From Malus domestica (Eukaryota > Streptophyta > Magnoliopsida > Rosales > Rosaceae): a stretch of 64,000 nucleotides of DNA. The notes under the pieces were generated by a model that saw only the letters and a list, made by a program, of their open reading frames with translations, had not been told where the DNA came from and did no database searches. The stretch lies in assembly GCF_042453785.1 (NCBI RefSeq), contig NC_091663.1, positions 35,638,001 through 35,702,000 on the forward strand, read 5' to 3'. Shown here piece by piece: positions 33,281-45,500 of this stretch; positions within the stretch are counted from its first letter, which is position 1; every line of letters begins with the position of its first letter. The position numbers and the translations under genes are program-made.

Positions 33281-33650
33281 TCGAAATATTTTCGGTGAGC
33301 ATTAAGGAAACCTTTAAAGTGTACTAGTAAGCTGATTTTACAATTTATTGAGCAACAAATGTATATTTAGTTGAATATTTAAGCCGAAAAGTAAAAAAAA
33401 AAAAGTTAAAATCACCTGTAGGTGAGGCTTAAACAAAAAATAGCAAAATTTTCTTTGGTTAAATAGTCTTTCATCATCTTTTGGTTGACAAAGAGGGTTC
33501 TATTAATATGTAGTTTAGATTTTGATAAAAGAAAAATTAGCAAAAAAAAAAGGGTTCAAATACCTTTAAATTGAGGTTTTAAATCATTGATTACAAGTGT
33601 TTAAACAAGAATTATAATAGATTTTGCGGTGAAAATTAAATTGAGAAGAG

Positions 33651-33828
33651 TATGAATATGATAGTTTGTTGTAGTGGGAAGAAATAAAAAAAATAAAAAT
33701 TGACAAAAGTAATTCAAATTCTTGGGGTGGCATAAAGTAACGCGTGACGTTCTGCCACCCCAAGAATTTGAATCATTTTTGTCAATTTTTTTTATTTTTC
33801 TTCCCACTACAACAAACTATCATATTCA
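33651..33828. repeat. Long near-perfect hairpin, ~78-bp arms, ~20-bp loop
   Basis: Left arm 33651-33732 (starting GAATATGATAGTTTGTTG, ending CTTGGGGTGGCA) is matched in reverse by right arm 33752-33828 (TGCCACCCCAAGAA...TATCATATTC). The mismatches are few, mainly within the A-rich/T-rich parts. A transcript would fold into an almost continuous duplex. No ORF. Could be a foldback MITE or a young small-RNA hairpin locus. Confidence 0.9.
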
Positions 33829-33849
33829 TGTTCTTCAAAATATTTTATC

Positions 33850-34235
33850 CGTGCGTGGAGCTCGACTTTTTTTTTGAGCATCCGAGAGTTCACATTGTTC
33901 TGTATGCGTAAAGCCCACCTCGTCTTGTGTGGGTTCGCCCTGTTATGTATGTAAAGTGTCTACATCGTTTTACGTGCTAGAAGACCGCCATTTTTGCATC
34001 GACGGAGCCCGCTTCATTTGGCATGCATAGAACTAGCCTTGTTTTTCGTGCGCAGGGCTAGCCTCAGTTTGTGTGAAGTATTCCCCCTCTTTTTTTCCGT
34101 GTGCGAGCTCGTCTCGTTTTGCGTGCCAGAAACCCATCCCATTTTCTATGAACAGAGCCCGCCTTGTATTGCGTGCCATGTTTCACCCCGTTTTGCATGT
34201 GCCAAGTCCACCTCATTTTGTGTGCGTTGAGCTCA
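33850..34235. repeat. Degenerate minisatellite, about 30-33 bp unit
   Basis: Repeated half-phrases of the form GAGCCCGCCTCGTTTTGCGTGC occur about a dozen times with many substitutions (for example AGCCCACCTCGTCTTGTGTG, GAGCCCGCCTTGTATTGCGT, AAGTCCACCTCATTTTGTGT). It opens ORFs on the plus strand only because stop codons are rare in the unit. Confidence 0.75.
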
Positions 34236-34796
34236 CCTAACACCCATGTTTTTTTGACAAAAATGCAAATTTTTTACTTTCGAAAAATAATTTTCCTGAG
34301 CATTAACTTTTTAAGAAATTTGGAAGCAGTTTTACAGTTTATTGACCAACAAATGTATATTTAGTAGAATATTTTGGCCGAAAACTAAAAAAAAAGTAAA
34401 AAACATAGTAGTGAGTCCCAGAACACTGTCAAATGGGGTTCGTCACTCAAGAATCTTAATGGAAAGTCTCACCTTAATTTTCAAAACTTCACAGTGAGGC
34501 AAAGGTGAAAATAAATAGATTGAATGGTGATTTATGTACGAATTTGCAAAACCGACTAAAAACTGTGAGTATTTAATCCACGTTTTTTTCTTGTAAAATA
34601 TTCAATTTTTTTATTTTCTCGAAATATTTTACATGAGCATTAAGGAAATCTTTATAATGTATTTGAATGTCGATTTGTCCAAAACTCTCTCGCTTTCTTT
34701 GTCTTTTCCCCTGTATTGTTATCCCTATTCTAAAAATATCATATTTTCCTAAATCTCCTTTAACAGAAGAAATAGAAGCTTGAGAAGGAATACTTG

Positions 34797-35315
34797 GCCG
34801 CTAGGTGGTTAGCCACAACATTGATTAATGTCGAGGCGTTTGAAAATTAAGAAAGGGCACCTAAACCTGCTCAGGCACCTACCTAAACTACCTAGGCACT
34901 CGCCTAGCCCGCCCAAACCAGCCTAGGCCCCGACTAGGTTGCGACTCATTTAGACAGAAAATAGATAGCTTTCATTTTACTTTTTTTTTCTTTTCAATAA
35001 ATTGTAAAGACTTGTTGAATACTTAAATGAGTACACATTACATGCTTGTTCCCCATGTTTTCATATGTCCAATACTTCATAATATATATGTTATTCTATT
35101 TTGTAATTTATGATGAAATTATATATATTTTAAGTATAAACACACTTATTTATACGAAATATTTGTAATTTATGATGAAATTATGTATATTTTAAGTATA
35201 AATAGACATTTATTTACACGAAATATAATAAATTTACTTGAATCCGCCTAGTCCACCTAGGAGCCTAGCTACGCCAGGCCCCAACCTGCCGCCCAACTAA
35301 CTCCTAGCAGCTTTT
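34797..35315. mobile_element. MITE-like element rich in CCTAGGC-type motifs
   Basis: Left end GGCCGCTAGGTGGTTAG is inverted at the right end (AACTAACTCCTAGCAGC). Sub-terminal GC-rich DNA with several CCTAGG/GCCTAG motifs surrounds an AT-rich core containing a 60-bp near-duplicate (TTTGTAATTTATGATGAAAT at about 35100 and 35161). No ORF. Confidence 0.55.
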
Positions 35316-35835
35316 AAAACCCTGATTGTTATCGTCTCTATGACTAAATATGACTAAATAAGCTATTTGCATTGGTTACTTGTATTCTTGTTTCAAATTA
35401 ACACCTCTGATACCAACGAGAGCAATTTCTTCGGTCAAGGAGCGAACCAGAAAACAAACCATACAAAACAATTAGGTCTTTGGCTCCGAGGAAGGCGAAA
35501 TGGAATAGCGAGGAATGGGAAAATGCCGTATTGTACATAGGAAAGAATGTAAACTGCTTGAACAAACTAACCCTGTTGAAATTATTGCCAGCCTTGGGAA
35601 CAAAGAAACTAATGGGATGCAAAGGTGCCGAATTTACTCAATTTACTCTGTTCACTCTAACACCGAACAATCTCATCGACAAAACCTAAAACAAACGCAT
35701 AAAATGCGGATTGTGTAAGCAATTATGACATGTCATGCTTCTCCAAGTGCAGTGTTCTTTGTTTCCCCGCGCCTTTTTCCATTAACGTGCATACAGAAAG
35801 TGATCAAAGGATCCAGGACCGGGAAATCTTCATTC

Positions 35836-38800
35836 TCAAAGTACCTTGGAAACAACTCCTGCACCGACTGTTCTTCCTCCCTCCCTCAAGGCAAATCTTT
35901 GTCCTGCCAAATGAATATAGGGAATCTTTATCCTTAAAAAATTCACAATTCAGACTCGGACAACTAGTCACAAGTCGTATTAACTATTTAGCAATAAACA
36001 AGCAAATTCTTAGTTTTCTGTCACACAGAAGATGTGAACAAACCTTGTTCAAGAGGAACCGGCTGAATCAGCTCAAAAACTGCAGTCACGTTGTCTCCTG
36101 GCATAACCATCTTAACATTTTCGGGCAATTCTACCTTTCCAGTAATATCTGCTGTCCTCAAATAAAACTGAGGCCTGTAGTTTGAGAAAAAGGCAGTGTG
36201 GCGTCCACCTTCATCCTTTGTGAGGACGTATATCTCTGCTTCAAACCTCTTGTGTGTCTTCACGGTTCCTGGCTTGGCAATTACCTGTGCAATGGGAACA
36301 AATAAGTGAGGCGGAGTCATCCCACATTTACAGCAGTTGGTGCCGAAACATAGTTGCCAGAATAAAGATAAAGATTTATGGCATTCCCATAAACAATAAC
36401 CAATGGAAGAATAGCTTCCACATGGTATAACCTATAGTTATGCAATCTACAAGGGTTAAATATGTGTTTTAATAGAATTTCCACACGTTGTATAAAGTAA
36501 TATGAAACCAAGACCTCTACAATTGAAACCACATACCTGTCCTCGTTGGATATCTTCCCTCTTTAGACCTCTAAGAAGAAGACCGACATTATCACCAGCC
36601 TAGTCAAGTGCACAAACCCATCAATGAGATATATTTCCTGCTATTAAGAGCCGTGGTATCTTGAAGAGTATTCAGAATAAGTCACTTACTTGCCCATGAT
36701 CCAAGATTTTCTTGAACATCTCAACACCGGTCACCACTGTTTTCAAAGGAGCACCCTGAAAAAGAAAAGAACACAAACTTAGGACCAGCCATTCGTACAC
36801 TGGTATTTTGCCCTCAAGCTATCAAAGACACCTATATTCAAGGTCCACCTAAGGCCAATGGCAACTCATAGAATGAGTTACATACACTAAATCATCAGCT
36901 AAAGATGTAAAAGGGGAAGAAGTGCATAAGGAAGCTTTGCAGCACAATAAAACATAAAAAACTTGTGTCACACGGACCTGATGTAACCCCAGAATCTCAA
37001 CTTCCTCACCAACTTTGATGGTCCCTTGTTCAACACGGCCAGTGGCAACAGTTCCACGACCCTTTAAGCCATAAAAAGAGATTAATAAATAAATTGACTG
37101 CTGCAATGAGGCTACTGTAACACCGAAAGAGAAAAAAGGAGAAAATCAAGAGAAAATAAGGAGCAGAACAAAGCAAGGCAAAAATAACTGTGCAACATGA
37201 GAATATGGATGATTCAAATAAAGCACGTCATATTTCTACAAAAGCTTATAACAATAGTTTCGTGATCAATACAATAGTAATAGGATATTACAGTGGAACT
37301 GTACTTAGATATTATGAAACAAAATTACATGCCAAATTTAAGACAATTCTTGCAATGAAATAACAAATGTCTGAGTGTACCTAAATGCATGGCCAACTTA
37401 CTTGAATTGAGAAAACATCTTCAATTGGCATCAGGAAGGGTTTGTCCAGCTGGCGTACAGGGTCAGGAATGTACTCATCCACAGATTCCATTAATTTTAA
37501 GATTGCTTTTTTGCCAATCTCATCATTTGTGCCTTGTAAAGCCGATAGAGCCGAACCCCGGACGATAGGGATTTCATCCCCAGGGAACTTGTAGAAGCTA
37601 AGAAGCTCTGCCAGAAATATAAAGCAAATTTATAAGAACTTATATTGAATATAAAGCTATCTGCTAATAATATGATCTCTTAAATCTACTAACCACGGAG
37701 CTCCATTTCAACCAGCTCTATCAACTCTGGATCATCAACAGCATCAACTTTATTGAGAAAACAAACAAGTGATGGCACACCAACCTGGGCAATACACCCA
37801 ACAAGAAAAATATACACATCATTATACACCGCAAATGCGCAAGAAAAAACACATAAGTTTGAATTTCTTAAAATCTAACAACAATAAAATACCCACTTGG
37901 CGGGCGAGCAGAATGTGTTCCTTAGTTTGTGGCATAGGCCCATCAGGAGCAGATACGACCAGAATACCTCCATCCATTTGGGCAGCTCCAGTAATCATGT
38001 TCTACATATTAACCATTCGTATTAGACGACAATCCATGCACGAAACTACTTAATAATATTCCCTCGAATTCAAAGCTTACTTTGACATAATCTGCATGTC
38101 CGGGGCAGTCCACGTGTGCATAATGGCGCTTAACAGTCTCGTATTCTACATGAGCCTACAAAATGAAGGCAAACCTAAGTTAGGCAGAATAATATTTTGG
38201 AGAATGAGTCAGAAACAAATGGAAGATAAACCATTCCAAGAATATAAAATGCAAAGCTGATCATAAAGAAAAACATCTAACCGTTGCAATTGTAATTCCT
38301 CTCTTTTTCTCCTCAGGGGCCTTATCAATTTCGTCAAAGGCCACGGCCTTAGCTTTCCCTTCTTCTGCCAGTACCTGAGAAAAACTCGAAAAGTTATATT
38401 ATGATAAAAAAAATTCCATTTTCCCCCTTTCTGTCATATGAACTGGGTCCATCACATGGACCGGACTAGAGTTGGGAAAGCAGTTATCTTTAGCAACATC
38501 CTTTCATGCTACATTGTATGAAGCAAATACAGAGATCCAAATACAGCACACAAATTATGCACATGGAAATGCAATCAATACATTGAAATGACCGACCTTT
38601 GTAATTGCTGCAGTCAGCGTCGTTTTTCCATGATCGACGTGTCCAATTGTTCCAACATTCACATGAGGTTTTCTACGTATGCATAAACAATGCGATTACA
38701 ATTCACAAACCAAAAAACTCACATCACATCCATAGATATTCAACTTCAATGACGCAACACCCAATTCAGATAAAAGCAATTAAACAGGCCAATTAAATCC

Positions 38801-39110
38801 AGTACCAAAAAAACCTAAAACGGTGCAAATCTCTCAATTAATTCGCTTCTAAAAATCCTAATTTTTTATGAAAACTGAAATATTCAAACTTTAAAGCAAC
38901 ACAGAGGCAACGAGTGAATACTAACGTGCGTGTGAAGGTGGCCATGGATCGCCACCATGGACAAGGGCTACAAGATCGGTCATTTCCGAAGGCGGACTCG
39001 GAGATTGGAGAACCGGCGGCGGCGATCGATCCTCGGCTGCACAAGTAGATTTGCGAGGAGTAGGGGAGGATGCGCTTGGAGCTAGGGTTTCTGAGAGCGA
39101 CCGCAGCCAT
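35836..39110 (-). CDS. TUFA: Mitochondrial elongation factor Tu
   Basis: Translation GTPase that delivers aminoacyl-tRNA to the mitochondrial ribosome. Twelve exons join in frame: 38926-39110, 38597-38672, 38282-38374, 38081-38155, 37897-38001, 37694-37784, 37402-37607, 36978-37061, 36690-36755, 36537-36599, 36044-36284 and 35836-35903, giving 450 residues, close to the 454 of the Arabidopsis protein. An N-terminal targeting presequence of about 55 residues ([19 protein letters not shown]) precedes the GTPase: P-loop GHVDHGKT at 72-79, DCPGH at 134-138, NKVD at 189-192, SAL at 227-229; then domains 2 and 3 with [13 protein letters not shown] and [15 protein letters not shown], ending GAGVVSKVL. 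Bacterial-type EF-Tu with a mitochondrial rather than plastid presequence and with this exon-rich layout is the mitochondrial form. No damage visible. Confidence 0.96.
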
Positions 39111-39119
39111 TGAAATGCA

Positions 39120-40020
39120 GAGGAAGAAGAAGAAGAAAGGGATCAGAGCCCTTCACTACTCGCAGTGTGGTGGAGACTTGAGCGTTGGGGTTTTAGGCTT
39201 TTTTTAGGGCTTTTGGGATTTCTCGAGGGTTTTTGCTGACGGGCTTAGCCAAAACGCACCGTTTCAATCAAACCCGGCCCGTCTTTTCAACACCTTGGTT
39301 TAACAACACGAGTGGTTTAAATGAGGGTTCATACTATGCCACGTAGGCACTCACTACATAGGGAGAATTTTCGTGCCGATAACACGGTCCGGTATAGTAA
39401 AGTGTAATAATAATATAGTTGGTTGTACACTTGAGAAATAAATTTCCAACCAGTTATATTATGACATTTAGTGTACTGAGCTGTGTTTCCGGCATACTAA
39501 AAAATTTCTTAACTACAACATATATGCTCATTTCAAACTCACAAAGTACATCATAACAATAATTTACGTTAGTGTGATGCCAATATTGTTACATTTCTAT
39601 ATGTTACTATTGTTCTTTTAATTTCACCAATTTCTTTGAAGCGAACTTTTAAGTTTTTATAATTTTCATATTGTTATACTAAAATAAAATTAGAGTTAGT
39701 TTCAATATCCTTTAATTTTATATAACAATGTGACGGTCACATACAAAATCTCTCGTCCAAGTGGACGTAAACGAACTGATATGAGCGGATCGAGTATTAG
39801 AATATTCAAACTTGACACACAAGGCAGGGATTGTTGTGGTGCAAAACGGGAAAAAAAGTTTGAAGGGAAAGGACTTGGATTCTTCCCCAAGAACGAGCTA
39901 TAACATGCTGCAAACACTATATAACCCTAAATCAAGTGGAACTTGGATTATCTCCCAAACAAGAACTCCTTTATAACTAGAGGGCCTCTTGTTGCGTAAA
40001 TAATCATCACTTGAATTACA
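39120..40020. other. Upstream region of EF-Tu and intergenic DNA
   Basis: The first part (to about 39.3 kb) is the presumed EF-Tu leader and promoter, with GAAGAAGAAGAAG near 39122. The rest is AT-rich and contains one MITE; no gene. Confidence 0.5.
39373..39500. mobile_element. MITE, GTGCCGGAAACACGG family (copy 1)
   Basis: Ends GTGCCGATAACACGGTCCGG and, inverted, GTTTCCGGCATAC; inner halves share TAATATAGTTGG / CCAGTTATATTATGACAT. About 128 bp. The same family occurs at 47762, 48490, 58647 and 63110. Confidence 0.7.

Positions 40021-40080
<60 letters not shown>
40021..40080. repeat. (GA)n microsatellite, about 29 units
   Basis: One uninterrupted GA run of close to 58 bp, just upstream of the SP1-like pseudogene, possibly in its old leader. 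Very likely length-variable. Confidence 0.95.
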
Positions 40081-40083
<3 letters not shown>

Positions 40084-40799
40084 AAAGAAGATTGTTTGGA
40101 AGGGATTAGGATATTGCTTGGGCGGAGCTGTTCTTTCCTCCACCGGCTGGTTCCTCAACGAGTAATTCTTTTGCTCCATTTTTCGATTTCGCCTCCTTTC
40201 GGAGAAAGGAGAGTGATGCAGATAAGTTTGACTCAGTCCCTCGGATCAGCCAGTTGAAGGATTTGGGTGCGTTGCTCTTTCGAAATCTGTCTCTTTTCGA
40301 TTTCCACAGTGCCGTCACACGCACGTTATAACGCTTGTATCAACTTTTTCTAATTTTATCTGTCCATGACATTGTCTTTCCTAAATAATAATATATGTCT
40401 TCTTTCGCTTTGCAGAAAATCATGGATCGGGCACGGTGGTTGCGATTTCGGGGGAAGTTGGCTCTGAAACACCCATCGACTGTGAGCTTGGTGGTTTGCA
40501 AGGGGTAATTGTTCGAAAGGTACCGAAATCATAACTCCATACTGACGCAGCGGAATGTATAGGTTACGACTTAGGGTTCACAAACGATTCCTAAAAAGGT
40601 TCCTGTAACTCCAGTAACTCTTACAAGCTTTGCTTATATATTTCCACAAAACCTAAGGACAAAGAAAAGAAATGCGAAACAGCAAAAAAAATGCAAAATT
40701 AACAAAACAACCCAAAACTAAAAAAACCGTGGTTTTGACCCTCTAAACGACTCCGAACGCCCCTAAACTGCCAACATCGTCAAGCAACTTTTTTATTCC

Positions 40800-41911
40800 T
40801 GTTGGATATAAGTCAACAATCTGTGATAATTTATATATAGCAGATAGATGTCTGTTTGCAACAGGTATGAGAGTGGGGTGTGACTGTTGGGAGACATCTC
40901 TTCAGAATGGTGCTTTGCTCTGTGTTCAGAAAGAACTCTCAGACTTCATCTGAAAGGATGAGTCTTTTCATAAAAAAATAATTAATTAATTAAATTCGAA
41001 TTTAATTAAAAAATAATTAAGTAAATCCGGAAAATAATTAATTAAATAATTTTTTATGAATTAATTATTACACCCCAAAGCCCAACCCCAAGGGTGAGCC
41101 CAATTTTAGTCTCCAGGCCTATTACTCCAATCACTTTCTTTAAAGGACAAAACCTTATAAAGTGATAAAATCTTTTGGGAATGGCCAATGTGGGACAAGG
41201 AAATTTCTACTCAAACTACTCAAATTTCCAACAATTCCTAAGTCACACACATATATACAAAGGCCGGGATTCCATTTTAGTGCTCATGGAATGAGATACA
41301 TATTATGTATGTGGTCGATGTGTCTTCCATATTATTAATTATATATTAATTATATATTAATTATATATTAATTATAATTAATTATATATTAATTACCAAT
41401 TAATTATTACACCCCAAAGCCCAACCCCAAGGGTGAGCCCAATTTTAGTCTCCAGGCCTATTACTCCAATCACTTTCTTTAAAGGACAAAACCTTATAAA
41501 GTGATAAAATCTTTTGGGAATGGCCAATGTGGGACAAGGAAATTTCTACTCAAACTACTCAAATTTCCAACAATTCCTAAGTCACACACATATATACAAA
41601 GGCCGGGATTCCATTTTAGTGCTCATGGAATGAGATACATATTATGTATGTGGTCGATGTGTCTTCCATATTATTAATTATATATTAATTATATATTAAT
41701 TATATATTAATTATAATTAATTATATATTAATTACCAATTAATTATTACACCCCAAAGCCCAACCCCAAGGGTGAGCCCAATTTTAGTCTCCAGGCCTAT
41801 TACTCCAATCACTTTCTTTAAAGGACAAAACCTTATAAAGTGATAAAATCTTTTGGGAATGGCCAATGTGGGACAAGGAAATTTCTACTCAAACTACTCA
41901 AATTTCCAACA
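40800..41911 (-). repeat. 3' LTR of the copia element with 339-bp tandem array
   Basis: The LTR proper is 40800-41233. It is followed by two exact-length 339-bp additions ending at 41572 and 41911. Each addition consists of ATTCCTAAGTCACAC-type DNA (106 bp), an (ATTATATATTA)-rich spacer and the LTR's right-hand 170 bp beginning TTATTACACCCCAAAG. The 106-bp piece is otherwise found only outside the element, right of the 5' LTR (46923-47028). Confidence 0.9.
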
Positions 41912-42527
41912 ATACCCCACATTTGAGTTGAAATTTCATTCAAACTCCAACAATGACCCCACATTTGAATGCAAATGTGTGACTAGGCTGCATGACTAGG
42001 CTGCCTAAAACTGAGAGAGAATAGTCATGATATGCATCGAGTGAAGTGTCTTTTGGACTTGAACTTACCCTAGTGAAAACATATCGGGTTTACTTGGTGA
42101 CGCAGTGGATGTGGAAGATCTTGAACTGTTCACCGCAGTAGTAAACCAAGACAATATGCTACACACATATCATGGCTGCCACACGTCAATTCATACGGTG
42201 GTGTTCATTTTGGCCCTGAACAGATCCCGGATTTCGTAGGAGCTTTAGAGAATTTAGCCATGTCAATTCTCAAAAATGTGGCCCCATTTACTCCTATATA
42301 GGTGACATTAATTAAGAATAGTCTGCCATATTCCTCTTGATAACAAGAGATTAATGTCATTAAATGTATAAAACATAACCCCTCAAACGTCAACAGACAA
42401 CACACATTTTATCATAAGAATGGGTAATTTGTGTGTTCAACTTTTGAATCAAACTCAACCAGTTTGCCTATTGAACCTAGACCATGGGATCTCCAATCAG
42501 CTAGGTTAGGTTTCCGCCCAGTTCGAT

Positions 42528-45500
42528 TCATTGAATTGGCTTAAGACCCATTCCCCTCGATGTAAATAATATTTGCTCTCTTGGTAAGCCTTTTGTCAAA
42601 GGATCAGCTATATTTTCCTTTGACTTCACATAATCAATGGATATTATTCCATTGGAGAGCATCTTCTTAAGAGTATTGTGTCGACGTCTGATGTGACGTG
42701 ACTTCCCATTGTATACATGACTTTTGGCCCTTGATTGGGCGGCCATACTATCACAATGTATACATATAGCCGTTACCGGCTTTGGCCACATTGGAATATC
42801 CTCCAGAAAATGTTTGAGCCACTCGGCTTCTTCGCCAGCCAAGTCTAAAGTTATAAACTCGGACTCCATGGTGGACCGAGCTATACATTTCTGTTTAGAG
42901 GATTTCCAAGATATTGCTGCACCTCCCAAGGTAAAAACATATCCACTTGTCGACTTGGATTCTGTAGTGTCAGAAATCCAATTGGCATCACTGAAGCCTT
43001 CTACAACAGGTGGATATTTTGTGTAGTGTAATCCGTAGTCAAGTGTATTTTTCAAATACCTTAACACTCTTACTAAAGCATCCCAATGCTCTTGTGCCGG
43101 ATTACTTGTATATCTACTAAGCCTACTTACTGCATAAGCTAAGTCGGGCCTAGTTGAATTCATCAAGTACATTAGACTTCCAATTACTTGAGAATATTCA
43201 AGTTGAGATTTGGCATCGCCTTTATTTTTCTCCAACTTGCATCCAGGATCAAAAGGTGTCGCAGCAGGTTTGCAGTCAAATTGACCAAACCTTCGTAATA
43301 TTTTTTCTGCATAATGGGATTGTGTAAGGACATATCCTTCACTATTTCTCTTAATTTGAATTCCTAAAATGACATCGGCTTGACCTAAGTCTTTCATGTC
43401 AAAACTTGAATTCAACATTTTCTTTGTTTTGTTTATTACATCTTTATTGCTTCCCATTATGAGCATATCATCCACATACAAGCAGACAATAACACAAGTT
43501 GTATCATTACCCTTAATGTAGACACATTTATCAGATTCATTTATTTTGAACCCATGTGTCAACAAAGTATGATCAAACTTCTCGTGCCATTGTTTTGGTG
43601 CTTGTTTAAGTCCATATAATGACTTAACTAATTTGCACACTTTGCTTTCTTGTCATTTAAGCACAAACCCTTCAGGTTGTTCCATGTATATTTCTTCATC
43701 TAGTTCTCCATTTAAAAATGCTGTTTTTACATCCATTTGATGGATATCAAAGTTGTATACAGCCGCAATCGCTATTAACGTCCTAATTGACGTTATGCGA
43801 GAAACTGGAGAATAGGTGTCGAAATAATCCAACCCTTCTTTTTGGCGATAACCTTTGGCTACTAAACGTGCCTTGAACTTGTCAATGGTTCCATCCGCCT
43901 TGAGTTTCTTCTTGAAAATCCATTTATGACCAATTGGTTTACTACCGGGAGGTAAATCAACCAATTCCCATGTGTTATTTTCCATAATGGATTCCATTTC
44001 ACTTTTAATTGCTTCCTTCCATAAAGGAGCCTCAGAAGAAGACATTGCTTCTGTAAAAGTTCTAGGTTCATTCTCGGACAAGAAAGAAATGAAATCTGGT
44101 CCAAAGTTTTTAGAAACCTTGATTCTTTTTCCTCTTCTTGGTTCCACATCATTTCCTTGGACACCAGAAGAAGAGGCTTCATCATGACTATGATCATGAA
44201 CTCTCTTTGTATTAGAACCAGATTCCTTTTCTTTGTAAGGGAATATATCCTCAAAGAATTCTGCATCCGCTGATTCTAATATAGTGTTAACATGTATGTC
44301 AGAAATCGAAGATTTCACAACAAGGAACCTATAAGCAGCACTATTATTTGCATATCCAATGAATACGCAATCAATAGTTTTAGGTCCTAGTTTCGTTCTT
44401 TTTGGTAACAGAACTTGCACCTTTGCTAATCAACCCCACACTTTGAGGGTTTTATAAGTGGGTTTATGTCCTTTCCATATCTCATAAGGTGACTCGTCAA
44501 TCTTTTTTAGAGGAACCTTATTCAATATGGTATTTGCAGTAAGTAAAGCTTCACCCCACAAACTGTGTGGAAGCCCAGAACTATTTAACATGGAATTAAT
44601 CATATCTTTGAATGTTCTATTTTTTCTTTCGGCAACACCATTTTGTTGTGGTGTGTATGGAGCCGTTGTTTGATGTATAATTCCATGTTGTGCACAAAAA
44701 TCTGAGAAGGCAGTAGACTCATACTCTCCTCCTCTATCAGATCTAAGTGCTTTGATTCTTCTCTCAAGTTGATTTTCAACTTCGGCTTTATATGTCTTAA
44801 ACATATTCAAAGCTTCGTCCTTGCTATGAATCAAATAAACATAGCAATACTTACTGCAATCATCAATAAAAGTGACATAATAATTCTTTCCTCCACGAGT
44901 TGGTGTGGATTTAAAGTCACAAAGATCACTATGAATTAATCCAAGTAATTCATTTGATCTTTCCAGAATTGACTTTCTCGTTTGCTTAGCAAATTTCGAT
45001 TCTGTACATGTTTCACACTTATGATTAAAATCAATTTCGAATTTAGGTAATAAGTCTAATTTAACCATTCTATGCATGGAACGAAAATTAACATGTCCTA
45101 ATCTAGCATGCCAAATATTAGAAGACTCAACAATATAAGTAGAAGCATTTATTTTATTAGCATCATCAATGGCAATTACATTGAGTTTCACAAGGCCATC
45201 AGCCACATAACCCTTTCCAACAAACATCCCACCCTTGGTAAGTACAAATTTGTTGGATTCCATTACAAGTTTAAAGCCCTTAGCAATTAGAATTGGTCCA
45301 GAAACCAAGTTCCTCCTCATTTCAGGAACATGCAGCACATTCAGCAAGGTCAAACTTTTCCCAGATGTGAATTTGAGTACCACCTTGCCATATCCCTCCA
45401 CAATAGATGTGGCAGAATTGCCCATATACAGCTTTTCTCCAAGGGCAGCAGGGTGATATTCTGTGAACAGATTTCTGTCAGCGCAGATGTGCTTTGTAGC

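Larger units (their letters stand above)
33290..34680. repeat. Diverged dispersed module repeated three times
   Basis: A module with TTATTTTCTCGAAATATTTT, GAGCATTAAGGAAA and GACCAACAAATGTATATTTAG (or GAGCAACAAATG...) occurs around 33.28-33.40, 34.28-34.40 and partly 34.60-34.66 kb. The hairpin and the minisatellite lie between the first two copies, so these could be two ends or LTR-like parts of one degraded element. No coding region is seen in the region. Confidence 0.5.

Noticed and set aside
33994..34230. Cysteine-rich ORF of 78 codons
   Set aside because: It arises from the degenerate minisatellite and has no consistent repeat frame.
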